A DNA stretch of 64,000 nt from assembly GCA_001414485.1 (NCBI GenBank), contig LLEY01000170.1:1-64000 (forward strand), written 5' to 3'. The stretch is from Calycina herbarum. Its lineage: Eukaryota > Ascomycota > Leotiomycetes > Helotiales > Pezizellaceae. The number at the start of each line of letters is the position of its first letter. The first letter of the stretch is position 1. The position numbers were made by a program, and so were the translations under genes. Positions 32,154 to 43,544 of the stretch are shown one piece after another. Under the pieces are notes generated by a model, which was not told where the DNA came from, made no database searches, and saw nothing but the letters and a program-made list of their open reading frames with translations.

Positions 32154-35100
32154 ATGCCCTCAAAACCTAGTGGCAGCGGTGCGAGTGGGCACCAGGCAGA
32201 CCCCAATGCCATCCCCTCCGATCTTGTAGCTCAGGCAGAAGCTGCAATCGTAGGCAACTTTAATGAAGAGAGACACGGACGACGAAGTTCGCGCGCATCG
32301 CAATATGAGTATGGAACCAGGCCAGCGTAAGTTCAACCCCGCCGGAATTTGTTGGTGACAATACTCATACATGACCATAGAAATAATACAAAACATTCCC
32401 ACCTAGCCGTTCCCCAAGATAGCGCAAGCGAAGCCCCTCCCGCATATGGCGACCGACACGATGAGATTCTCATGAGCCAGGATGGATTGGATACAAAAGC
32501 AAACCTCACAGACGACGGACGGATAAATATAAGAATCAACCAGAAAACCCGGAAAATTTCAGATCTCCTTGTTCCGGCATTGAGAAGTCAACTTTCTCTG
32601 GTTGAAAACGAGACACCGTTGCCTACGGGCTATATTCCACCAGCTTTAGGAGGACTGCCTGGCCAAACCCCACCACCAAAATTGAATGTTGTTATACATG
32701 TGGTGGGGTCTAGAGGAGATGTTCAGCCATTTGTGGCTTTGGGAAAAACCTTGAAGGCTACATACGGTCATCGAGTTCGGCTGGCAACCCATCCTACATT
32801 TCAAGGTTTTATCGAAGAAAATGGATTGGAGTTCTTTAGCATTGGAGGAGATCCTTCTGAGCTCATGGCTTTCATGGTCAAGAACCCCGGGTTGATGCCT
32901 GGAATGGACTCTTTAAAGAGTGGTGATGTAGGAAAAAGACGAAAAGGAATGGAAGAAATTGTTTTGGGATGTTGGAGATCCTGTGTCGAAGCCGGTAATG
33001 GACTTGGAGCACCAATCCCCACAGGTAGCCAAGAGAGTCTTGGACTGGAAGCTGGAATCAACATGGACACCGATCCCTCCGATCGACCTTTTATCGCAGA
33101 TGCTATCATCGCTAACCCTCCAAGTTTTGCCCATATTCATATTGCTGAGAAAATGGGCATTCCCCTTCATATGATGTTTACGTATGTTATATCACTAGTT
33201 ATGCCCAAGCAACATCTAACAACACCTTTAGTATGCCCTGGTCGCCCACGCAATCTTTCCCCCATCCTTTAGCAAATATTCAGTCCTCCAACGCCGATGT
33301 AAACATGAGCAATTTTATCTCATATGCGCTAGTAGAAATGATGACATGGCAAGGTTTGGGAGATGTAATTAATCGATTCAGAGAACGTGCCCTTGGACTT
33401 GACCCTATCAGTCTAATTTGGGCACCTGGAATGTTGAGTCGTCTGAAAGTTCCCTACACCTACTGCTGGTTAGTCTTGCCATCGCACCCATAACATCTTA
33501 GACTAATGTAAAAACCAGGTCCCCCGCACTGATTCCCAAGCCAAAAGATTGGAGCCAACATATTTCCATATCTGGGTTCTACTTTCTTTCTTTGGCTTCT
33601 TCGTTCACTCCTGAACCCGAACTTGCTGCATTTCTCGCTGCTGGACCCCCTCCAGTGTACATCGGATTTGGTTCTATTGTTGTGGATGACCCCAATGCTA
33701 TGACCACCCTTATATTTGAAGCAGTCAAGAAGACTGGGTGTCGAGCCTTAGTTTCCAAGGGATGGGGAGGGCTTGGAGGTGACGAACTAGGACTCCCAGA
33801 GGGCGTTTTCATGCTTGGAAATGTACCTCATGATTGGCTCTTTCAGCACGTATCGGCTGTTGTACATCATGGAGGTGCTGGAACCACCGCTGCTGGTATT
33901 GCGACTGGTAAACCAACAGTCGTTGTACCATTTTTCGGTGACCAACCTTTCTGGGGTGCAATGGTTGCAAGAGCTGGAGCTGGTCCTCTTCCGATCCCGT
34001 ATAAACAACTCACCGCCGACAAGTTGTCAGCTGCTTTACTCGAGGCTCTCAAGCCTGAGACTTTGGCGAAGGCGAAGGAGCTGGGTGCTCGTATCAAGGA
34101 AGAAAAGGGTACTGAAGTCGGTGCCAAGAGCTTTCACGACTTCCTTGATGTCGATAGCCTGAGATGCTCGGTTGCCCCTAGCCGGGTTGCTGTTTGGAGA
34201 TTGAAACGAACACAAACCAAGTTGAGTGCTTTGGCTGCAAATGTACTGGCAGCTGAAGGACTTTTAGACTTTGGAGATTTAAAACTGTAGGTTCCCACCG
34301 TCCCATATCATTACAGTTATCTAACAGGGAATAGTTACCGAGCCAGAGAATATGAGACTGATGATGGCCCTTGGGATCCCATCACAGGAGGGGCTTCTGC
34401 ATTGATAGGCACCATTGCTAGTTTATCGATGGGTGTAGCTGACTTTCCAATTGAGATTTTCCGAAAGGCCAAAACTGGTACGGAAGCAATCAAAGCACGA
34501 TCAAATACTATGAAAGAAAATTCGACGGGCGACAAGTCTCCCCCGAGAGACTCGAGATCATCATCTGAGGTTGAACTCAGCAAACAAGGAACCCTCTCTC
34601 CAACGTCGCCCAGTGGTACTATGTCCCCGAGAGCTCCAAGTTCAATCGCAGCGTTGTCAAAGACATCCTATGAAAGTACTGGAAGATCATCGACCGAGCT
34701 TGGGAGCATTGGATCCTCAAGTACCAACCCAACCACGATATCATTTGATAATGGAAGCATTAATTCTGCAAGTACCAAGCCGCCCACGGTACGTGGAAGC
34801 TCATTGAAGGAAGCCCTCCGGGGGACGGTTCAGCGAGCTAGATCTCTTTCCAGAGATCGAGGTTCAACTTCGCGTTCTGATTCTAGAGATCCAAGCCTCC
34901 GTACTAGTGGCACGGAATCTCCAGGTAGACATTCACGGAAGGATTCTAACAGCGTATTTGATCCGAGCAAAATGACGATTGATAATGCTGGACGAGCTAC
35001 GAAGGGTATTGGGAGAATTGTTTCTGCGGGTATGAAATCGCCGATGGATTTTACTTTGGGTATTGCACGAGGGTTTCATAACGCGCCCAAGTTGTATGGT

Positions 35101-36686
35101 GATGATACTGTTAGACCACAGGAAAAGGTGACGGATTTTCAAAGTGGCCTCAAGGCTGCAGGAAAGGTAAGTTTTCAACCTGCAGACGCCCTGAAACTGG
35201 AGCTAATGCAATGTAGGAATTTGGTTACGGTTTTTACGATGGAATTACAGGACTTGTGACCCAGCCAATCCGAGGTGCCGAAAAGGAAGGTGCTGCGGGT
35301 CTCATCAAAGGTATCGGGAAAGGTATTGGTGGTCTCATTCTCAAGCCAGGAGCAGGTAAGTCAATTGTATGATCAGCATTCTGGTCTTGGCTAATAATGA
35401 AAATAGCCATTTGGGGTCTCCCTGGATATGCATTCATGGGTGTTAACAAGGAAATCAAGAAGATGTTTGGTTCAAGTGTTTTGAATTATATCATCGCAGC
35501 CCGAACAGCTAAAGGTTTCGAGGATGCCCAAACGTGCACCCCCGAAGAGCGCGCAGAAATTATCCAACGCTGGAAAGAGCATAAAGATGAGTACCAAAGT
35601 ACCCGGATGAAAGTCCAGGAACAAGGACCTGAAGTCACAGAATCCGGATACCTCTCTCCCAAGGGATTCATGGAGGCACGGAGCTTATCTTTTGAAGAAA
35701 GAAAGAAACTCCATAAACGGCTTCATGAGGATCGGGTGGAAAAGAGGAGACAGGAGAAGATCAAGGAGGCTACTACTACGACGAAGACACCGAAGAATTG
35801 TCCTTTCTGCCGGAGAGGACATGCGCATCGTCATACGCCTAGAGGGGTGCAGGAAGGTCCTGTTGAACCGCTTACTCATACAGCGAGCAACTCTTTGGAT
35901 CACACGGAGACGAACGAGGAGTTTGAACATGCGATTCATACTTCTGTTGCTGCTACATCGAGGGGTAATCATGAGGAGGATGAGATGATTGAACGTGCCA
36001 TCCGAGCCAGTGTTAGGGAGCTGCAAAGCAGTCAATCCTCAACCCTCACAGACGAACAACTTATGGAGAGGGCAATTCAAGCTAGTATCGAGGAATCACA
36101 TAAACATCATCCGGCTGATGAACAGGATACTGAGCATGAGGCGAGGTTGGAACAAGCTATCCAGGAGAGTCTTCAGCGATATCGGGAGAGGAATTCGAGT
36201 GTGGAGGATGTTTTGAGTGATGATGATGAGGCTATTAAGTTGGCGATACAAAAGTCGAAGGACGAACATAACTCGACTCCTGCTCCCGAGGAGATTGATG
36301 AGGCGCTTATTGAGGCTATTGAGAAGAGCAAGATTGATCATGCGAGTTCGATGAGTGAGGAGGAGAGGGAGCTTGAGAGAGTGCTCAGCGAGAGTTTCGA
36401 GGAGGAGGAGAGACGGAGGAAAGTCCGAGAGGGCAAGATGGGGGAGGGGAGTGGTGGTGGGTTGGAAATTTCGATGAAGGATAATTCTGGCGGGGCTGAT
36501 GCTTCTTCTGTTCCGAGGACGCTGCTTGCTGCTGAGTTGGGAGAGGTTCCACACAAGGAAAATTTCCCATTGACGCCTACGAATACCAAGGTTGATGCGC
36601 CTGCGCCTCAAACTGCTGCGGAGGTGGAAAGTAAGGCTGATGAGGAGGCTTTGAAGTTGGCTATTGAGCAGAGTTTGAAGGGGTGA
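32154..36686 (+). CDS. Sterol 3-beta-glucosyltransferase-type protein with VPS13/ATG2-like segment and UIM-like repeats
   Basis: Seven exons: 32154-32326, 32381-33181, 33232-33468, 33519-34286, 34335-35166, 35217-35355 and 35407-36686. They give 1409 aa, with every phase closing. The GT1/GT28 fold starts near residue 158 (VIHVVGSRGDVQPFVALGK). The UDP-glucose site has VYIGFGSIVV and HHGGAGTTAAG near 519, then VVPFFGDQPFWG. A Ser-rich low-complexity linker (about 690-850) precedes a Gly-rich segment at about 938-990 (GITGLVTQPIRGAEKEG, then GIGKGIGGLILKPGA). That segment resembles the C-terminal region of VPS13/ATG2-type lipid-transfer proteins. Residues 1150-1409 carry about eight repeats like MERAIQASIEES and ALKLAIEQSLKG, which resemble ubiquitin-interacting motifs. 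The GRAM and PH domains of Atg26 are absent. It probably glucosylates sterols at a membrane and may bind ubiquitinated cargo. The UIM and VPS13 assignments are by eye. Confidence 0.88.
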
Positions 36687-39564
36687 GTGTATCTGGGGGT
36701 GAGGGGGACGATTTTGAGTTTTTTCCCCTTTTTCATGATTTTCCTTCTGAATTTATGCGGGATACCCAGGGTATGAATGAATAAATGGAATTTCATGCGT
36801 ACATATGTAGAGGTGCAGAGGCTGGTCGGTGGGTATGGGGAAGAGGGACAGGTTGGTTAGGTTGGGATAGATAGGTATGGACATATACGAGGAATGGAGT
36901 TTATGACAAATGAATGAAATCTATTTCTTTCTTTGAATATGATGCTACAGTACCACTCGGAAAGTCTGAGCCATTTAAGCGAACCCCACCAAAAAATGCC
37001 GTTTGGCCCACTTTTTAACCACTTGTAACTTTATATAGACTTGCTAGAACTTCAATTCCCCTTATACTTATAGTTAACTACCTTCTTAAGCTATTTATAA
37101 CTGTGTATCATATAGCAGAGGAGTGCTTTATTAGTAGTTATCGCGTTTTTCTAGAAGGAGTAATTTTAGGACCGGATTTTAGCTAGCTAATCTATTATAT
37201 AGTCTTTATAGTTCAGCTAAATCATAAGATATAGAAAGAAGGGAAATGCTACGTTTAAGAGATTCTGTGAAGGAAATTCAGTTCCTATCCTGTCTTCTAT
37301 ATTATATTCTTAAGTGTTATCGCTGAGTTTTGGTGTGAAAAGAGCAAATGGCTCGGACTTATTGCCTGGTACTGTAGATGGTTCTCAAATTTGGTGTTTG
37401 AATCTCGGGTCTAAAAGGCCCCGGGTTATGTCAACTTACTATGTGGCTGTTGGGTTTCTCTTCTGTGGGTTTGGTCTGTTTAGGTCTCTGGTGGAGGCTA
37501 GGGATGCTTTTTCTGTTTGGTTGTTGGAGAGTTTGTACTGGTTGGAGACTTTGAGGTGGTGGGGAGAAGTTATAGGTAGGAAGGGATCAGCACTATGAGA
37601 ATTGAGGAAAACTCTTTGTAAGAAACTTATTAAGTATGGTTAAAATGGAAGCAGGTGTTTACAGAGTTGTATTCATTTATCTTACCACGTATGGAGGTAT
37701 GAGGAATGAAGCATGTATGAATTAGTTGTTCACTTTTTTCTTTTGGCTGGAATGGTCGGTTTGGGAAGGATGAGCTTGTTCTTTTTGTGAGCGCTATGGA
37801 ATCCTTGAGGTTTTGTGTAGAGGTACAGCGGAAGATGGATGGAAGAGGAGAAGGGGGGAGTGAAGGAGGGGAAGATGGCAAGGGAAGTATAAATAAGATA
37901 TGAGAAGAGGGTCGTGACCTATCAAGTTTTCCATGACCGCTCCTTTGAACGATACAATGTTGGTTTCTGTAGTTTGGTTTCTCTAGAGTCGGGACTCTTT
38001 TAGTTAAGCTCTTATAAATCTAGAAATACTTCAAAGGCTTTTTGAAGTGTTGAGTTTGTTTTCTCGTCTGTATTGAGTGGGCAATTGATTTTTCGGGGGG
38101 GTTTTGTTGTCGAAAGGGGATTAATGTCGATTCTTTCTTTCATGTTTGTTTTTGTTTTGTGTTAAGCGGGGTGTGGAGGTGTGAGAGAAAAGTATGGGGA
38201 GTTTATTTTGATGGAGTATGGACGTAAGTTGCGAATGTGTAGAGAGGTGGGGTTGTGGATAGGACCGCAATCGGGCTTCATCGTGTGTGCAGACTCTGTG
38301 GTATGGGTTTGAAATAGAGGGAATAAATGGGGCTATGAATATATTTTCTGCCAGGAGAGTTAAGGCAGCTGAAGGTCGGTTAGAAAGGTCTGGGGAAAGA
38401 AAGTGGGAGACGAGAGACGAGTGTCGAGAATTGAGATTATATAGGTTGGTAAATAGCAGGAAGAATATGTTTCACTATTTGCAGGTTAACTAGAAACAGG
38501 AAGAAAAGGCAGTGAGGCTATTCATAGGTTACCTGGAACTAGGAAGAATCAAAAGTGGGGATATTCATGGGTTACCTGGAATAGACAAAGATTGGAATTA
38601 AATGGTTACCTGAAATAACAGTAAAAGTCAATTGAGCTATTTGTAGGTGATCTACAAATAGCAATAATGAAAAGTTGGGCTATTCGTAGGTCACTGTGTA
38701 AATAGCCTCAGTAAAAATAAACCAGCTATTCGTAGATTACCCGCAAATGGAAACAATTTAATTATTTGAAGCAGCTAGATTAATTGGATTTATGTCAACT
38801 TCATTCTCTCAAAGATGTTGGAACAATTATAGAAGGAAAGTCCTACGAGATTAGAGTCACGATTTTTTGCAACCCATAGTAGCACCTAGTCACTTTAGGA
38901 AATTAATAGAGGTGTACCAGATTATCCCTTACTATACGTATGAATATTAGAGAGGATATTAGATAGAAGACTAACAGTCAATGATGCCGGTAATTCTCAC
39001 CGAGGGTGGAAAACCACTTGTTTAAAAAAACTAGGCAGTATTAACTTCCGGCTTTACTATATATGAGATCTTTTAAGTTGTCTGTATGAAGAGTATACTG
39101 TATGACATTTGAGAGGACTCGTATTCAGTACTTTCCAAGTTGTCCTTTTGAGCTCTAGGTGCCCCTTTTTCACTATGCGAAAATGAAACTGGTTGCGAGA
39201 GTGCTCTAGTGTATCGTATGAGTATTATTTGCTAGAGAAAGTATTGTTCTATAAAGCTTTTTGAATACTCCCCCTCCCAATAGAAGACTGGAGAGAAGAT
39301 CATATCATTCTTTGAGTTAAATAGGAAACAAGGGGATTCTGGTATAATCAATTTCCCACGACTGATTATATATGTCACATGAGGACTCATGAATTGATTT
39401 ATCGTGCGGAGAGAGGCGGTTGTTGACCTTGAGCAGTGAGATGTACCTAATTTACCTTCCTCCGGGTATCCATGGCATCTAATGTGTTCTTCATTCCTCT
39501 CGTTTCACACTTTTTAGGCTCGAAAGATTATTTGCTGTCGAAATTATGAAAGACGTTTGAACTC
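36687..39564. other. Intergenic, 2.9 kb, with a RIP-like A+T-rich patch and a minisatellite
   Basis: At about 36985-37310 the sequence is A+T- and TpA-rich (TATATAG, TTATAGTTAAC), consistent with an old RIP-mutated repeat fragment. From 37320 to 38280 the plus strand is G-rich with no gene supported. The minisatellite at 38474-38760 is listed separately. No recognisable coding sequence. Confidence 0.45.
38474..38760. repeat. Diverged minisatellite, unit about 40-45 bp, about seven units
   Basis: The phrase GCTATTCRTAGGTTACCTG(G)AA recurs (CTATTTGCAGGTTAAC, GCTATTCATAGGTTACC, ATATTCATGGGTTACC, GCTATTTGTAGGTGATC, GCTATTCGTAGGTCAC, GCTATTCGTAGATTACC). The phrases are spaced by A/G-rich spacers of varying length. 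Units differ at many positions, so the array is old. Confidence 0.65.
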
Positions 39565-40773
39565 ATGAATTGTTTTCAAATGGTCCAGAGTTCGTGGCAA
39601 TGTAGTGCTCTCAAGAAAGATCTCGCTGAGGTTGTTCCTACCAACTCTAAAGTTGTTCTGAGCCCCAAAAGAAAGTTTGACAGAGGGCTTGTCCCAAGTA
39701 CTAGTCGTTATCGTTCTAGATCATGGCTCAAGGAGAATATCCGTTTACCTCATCTTTCGTCGCCAATAGAATATAAGAAAATAGTGGATGGAAAAATGCA
39801 CCAACTTTGTAGTACGGGGACATCGTGAGGAAATAGATATACGAATTTATCTCCGAATTAGTTTTATCTCAGAGCTTTTATTTCGTCAGAAAACCGGAAA
39901 AGAGACCTGCTCGTTTTGCAAGCAAACAAAGAGAGTCAAATTCGAGAGATTGCTGTGAACCTAGGCCAGGCAATCCCAAACAGCCGCGCTTTTGGTGAGT
40001 TTCTCAAAACTATCGAACAGAGACCACAACCTATCCGTGAACATCATACTCGACCTACGATCGTGAAGATTTTGATCAAAGAGGCGTCATCTGTATTAGA
40101 TGGAAGAGTGGAAACTAAGGAGAAGAAAGAGGAGGTGGTCATCGGAAAGAAAATCAAATCCACTGAGGAGGTGAAAGAGGAGAGACTATGTGATGAGGTA
40201 ATGGAAACATTACTCTTACTTGCAAACCATAAAGATATTCTCATGGATCAACTTCGAGACCAAGGACATTACTACGAATGCGGCATTGAAACACTGGTTA
40301 CTAGTTGCCTGGAGGCATATCTCATGTTCAACGTCTTGGTCGTGATGAAAGAAGCCGGATCACCAATTGGAGATCAGAAAGAATGGGATTCTGCAAGACC
40401 ACAACCGGAAGATGTTGCGATGCCAAAGATTTACATGGAATGTTTGAGTTATCGATCTGCGGTATGGGGATGTAGTTGGCATATAGATACTCCATCGCGC
40501 GCTCTCCTACACGACGCTTACTTCGGAGATGGAGGAACTAAGTTCTTTGCCAATCCGTTGGCTGATATGGATGGTATACAACAACATCTCAAGAAGTTGT
40601 GGCGTATGATCACTGTTTACGACTTGGTGCTCAGAGAGGCTGGACATGATCCCGAAATAGAGTATTTGGTTTTGGAGGCTTTTGGGAAGATCTTCGGCAT
40701 TCCGTATGGTTGGGACCCTGAAACCCAGAAAATTTATCTTCTGTGTGGGGAGGAGAAGAGAAGGCCGTGGTGA
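39565..40773 (+). CDS. Unknown protein
   Basis: Two exons, 39565-39824 and 39873-40773, joined in phase over a 48-bp intron (GTGAGG...TTATCTCAG). They give 386 aa. The N-terminal 100 residues are basic. The middle is Lys/Glu-rich (about 130-175). The C-terminal half is a well-composed globular region (MDQLRDQGHYYECGIETLV, YRSAVWGCSWHIDTPSRALL, LKKLWRMITVYDLVLREAG). No signal peptide or membrane helix. I do not recognise a family. The intron signals and even composition support a real gene. It converges on the acyltransferase gene with only 173 bp between stop codons. Confidence 0.7.
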
Positions 40774-40946
40774 GAGGGGATCCGAAAAAGCTAGAAGCTC
40801 TCTCTGCAGTACCAATTTTTGCCAAAATAACTCCTGTTTTTTTTACCCCAGCGCTCGATTTCTACCAGACTTTTCAAAAGCGCTCCTTGTTCTAATCTTG
40901 TATTGCTCGTACTGGAACTTCTTCACCCAGTGAGGAACAAGTAAAT

Positions 40947-42468
40947 CTAAGAAGGAGCCTCTTCCAACTTCTTCGAAATATCTTCCCATGCTGTCTTCCT
41001 CAAAAACCCCGTTACCCAGAAATTGCCTTGCGCATCTTTGCCCATGATAACGAATTTCGATAATCCCCTTCCTAACCCACAATTTTGAGCATATGACGGT
41101 ATACCCCTTCCATTTGCCCTCTCACCAAGCGGTTTACCATCCTCCACCACACCTGCAGAAAAGTCCGTTTCAAAATACTTCGCTTTCGTCCAGTTCGTAA
41201 ACGGCAAGACATGCATTTTTGCATCGCCGAACAATAGGGGTATTTTGGTCTTGTCGATTGACTCCCTTAAAATTGCCTGGTGTGCTTCGACCTGGCCTCG
41301 TGTAGCTAAGTTTTGGATTCCGTGGCGGATTGCTGAGGCTGTATTGCTAAGAGGCTTTTCAGATATATCCTTGATTGTTGTGAAAGCGTGAACAACAGTG
41401 ACAGCATTTCCGAGAAGCACACCGTTTCCTGGTAAAATATCATTGGCAAGAAGAGGTCGGAAATCTAGGGCATTCGAGAGGAGGACTGTCCGGTTCGAGT
41501 CTTCAAGTTGATGGGAAATAGCTAGTCTCGCAAGCCAAGCACAGAGAACATCGCTTTCGCTGAGAAATGGCTTCTCAAGCCCATGGCTCTCGGAAGCCAG
41601 TTCGTGAAGTGAGGATTCTCTGAGAGTTGTTATAAAAGAAGCCGGGACACATAAAACTCGACCTTCGTCCCCCCACCAGAGCATTTCGAATGCATAACGG
41701 ACCCCAAAAACAATAATTTGCCACACACTAAGCCTCTTTTCGACGAGACTGTACTTCTCCTTGGGGTGGAGACCTAATTGAGCTAGCGGATCGCTGTCGA
41801 ATCCATAAAGTGGAGGAACTTCGTCGTCTCTTCCTTGAAGAACAAGTGACCAAGCGTCAAATATCGCTTTCGCTGCGGAAGCGTCGCCACATACGTGGGG
41901 CCAAAGTATCGATACTAGAGTCACATCACGGAAGGACACTATGTGAACAGCAAGTTGAGGCTCGTCCGTAAAAAGGTAATCGTCAAGCTTGCTGGGTCCA
42001 TCAGGGCGACGGGTCAAGCTAATGAATTCTTTGGCTTCAGCCACAACAGCGGGCTTGGTTGTTGCGTTGGGTATCTTGGATGCAACAGGGTGTTCCGATA
42101 TATCAGTATCGAAGTTTGCTTGCGAGTATGAGAATGCGGGTCGTTTCTCATCGAAATGCTTCGGCAGGTGGAACTCAAGTTTCCCTCGTTCCTAGAATTT
42201 ATCAGAACCGATATGAACGAATTGATCAACTGCCATGACTTGCATTCAGTCTTATTCTTGCACCCAACTTCCTCCAGCTGTCTCGATCTAACAGCTTTTC
42301 AAGTGCCATTTTAAGTTTATCTGCGTCGAGAATGTCGTCAAACTTCAGCATGGGGTTCAGGAGAATGGAACGATAAACTGAATTATCATCAAAATAATTG
42401 CCGGGAATAATTGTGTCAGTAGCCACCGGAGACGGCGCTGCTGGTTTGCTCTGCCAAAGGTTCCACAT
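40947..42468 (-). CDS. BAHD-like acyltransferase (transferase family)
   Basis: Two exons, 42468-42244 and 42191-40947, give 489 aa. The 52-bp intron uses a GC-AG pair: AAT|GCAAGT to TTCTAG|GAA. Skipping it is required to join RIRLN to ERGKLEFHLP in phase. The N-terminal half carries HVCGD, matching the catalytic HxxxD of BAHD/trichothecene-acetyltransferase-like enzymes, inside SILWPHVCGDASAAKAI. Further on are SDVLCAWLARLA, NALDFRPLL and ETDFSAG, the position of the family's DFGWG-type motif in degenerate form. Such enzymes move an acyl group from acyl-CoA to an alcohol or amine, often in secondary metabolism. No biosynthetic cluster is visible nearby, so the substrate is unknown. Confidence 0.85.
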
Positions 42469-43544
42469 ATTGAATCATTGTATTGAGCCTCCCAATAACA
42501 TAGAAGCTTTTGACGACCACGAAATAAAAAAGAAGCCGCTCCCCATGAATTTTCTCGAGATCTTTGGATCCCCAGGGTTGACGGAAGGCCCTTGCTCTTG
42601 GCAAGTCTTGGGAGCAGATAACAAACATGAAATAGGAATGTAACATTAGAACTTGAATATTGTGCTTTGGTGGTCTGACATGAATTCGCAATATTGACGG
42701 AGTTGAACACAATTGGTCATCGGGGGTCATGGTTTGGAGTCTTGAGGTCGTCCAAGGTGTGCACAAATCTCTGTCGGAGGCTGAGGCGTGAACACTGAAC
42801 ACACAAGAACACCCTCCGGACTCCGTATGAGTTAGACATGCCTCCAATCCACTTGGATTTAACGCGGCACATTTCGAAGTTTTAGTGGTGAAAACCATGG
42901 TTCGTTGTGTGGATTGAGATGGATAGCATGAGGGACGAAGGGGTTTTCTGAACGCGCCAGCATTTTCGAAGCCTTGGCATAGTCACGTGTACGCATGTAT
43001 TGTCGGTATTGACATAGAAGGTTTGAGACCATAGATAATAAACTGGCATGTATCATCTCAAACTTCGACTTCTAAGTTTCCTTATTATGGTTGTCTACCT
43101 TGATGAACCGAGTTAAAGATGGCTTTACACAATACGACACGTGACAGCCCCCAAGAGCTGCTTGCGTGTGGCGGTGTCGCTGCAGGTTAGCAGCTTACTC
43201 GCAGCTTACTCTAAAATGAACAGCTCATCACTCAAGAAAAGTTAGACAAAAAGAAGGTGCGGTCATCATTTATCCCAGCCTTTATCAATCGTCGGATTTC
43301 AGTGCCGCGTGGTGCCTGCCACTGAAAGACTTCCCAAGCCTTACAGAAAAATCGCAAAAATCAACAGAAAATCTAAGAAGATCTATCAGTTGATAATCAA
43401 TCACCTAGTCAAAGCATCTAGATGTTTTGGTCGTGGCTGTGGTTTTATCGAGGTTTTCCGACTGTATCTCATGCACTAAAATCCGACGATTGATCGCTAC
43501 ACCTAGAGCCAACCTCCTACCAGCCACCTCTTGCATGTTGTAGC
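42469..43544. other. Intergenic with a MITE-like inverted repeat
   Basis: Upstream region of the acyltransferase gene and 3' side of the UNC93-like gene. It contains the inverted repeat at 43284-43494 listed separately. No gene supported. Confidence 0.4.
43284..43494. repeat. Short inverted-repeat element (MITE-like)
   Basis: ATCAATCGTCGGATTT at 43284-43299 is repeated exactly as its reverse complement at 43479-43494, with about 180 bp between and no coding capacity. The size and perfect 16-bp ends suit a small MITE. No clear target duplication is seen, so a chance or regulatory palindrome is possible. Confidence 0.4.

Noticed and set aside
37314..37598. 94-codon frame in a G-rich stretch
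   Set aside because: Composition explains the open frame; no homology-like motif and it abuts a RIP-like patch.
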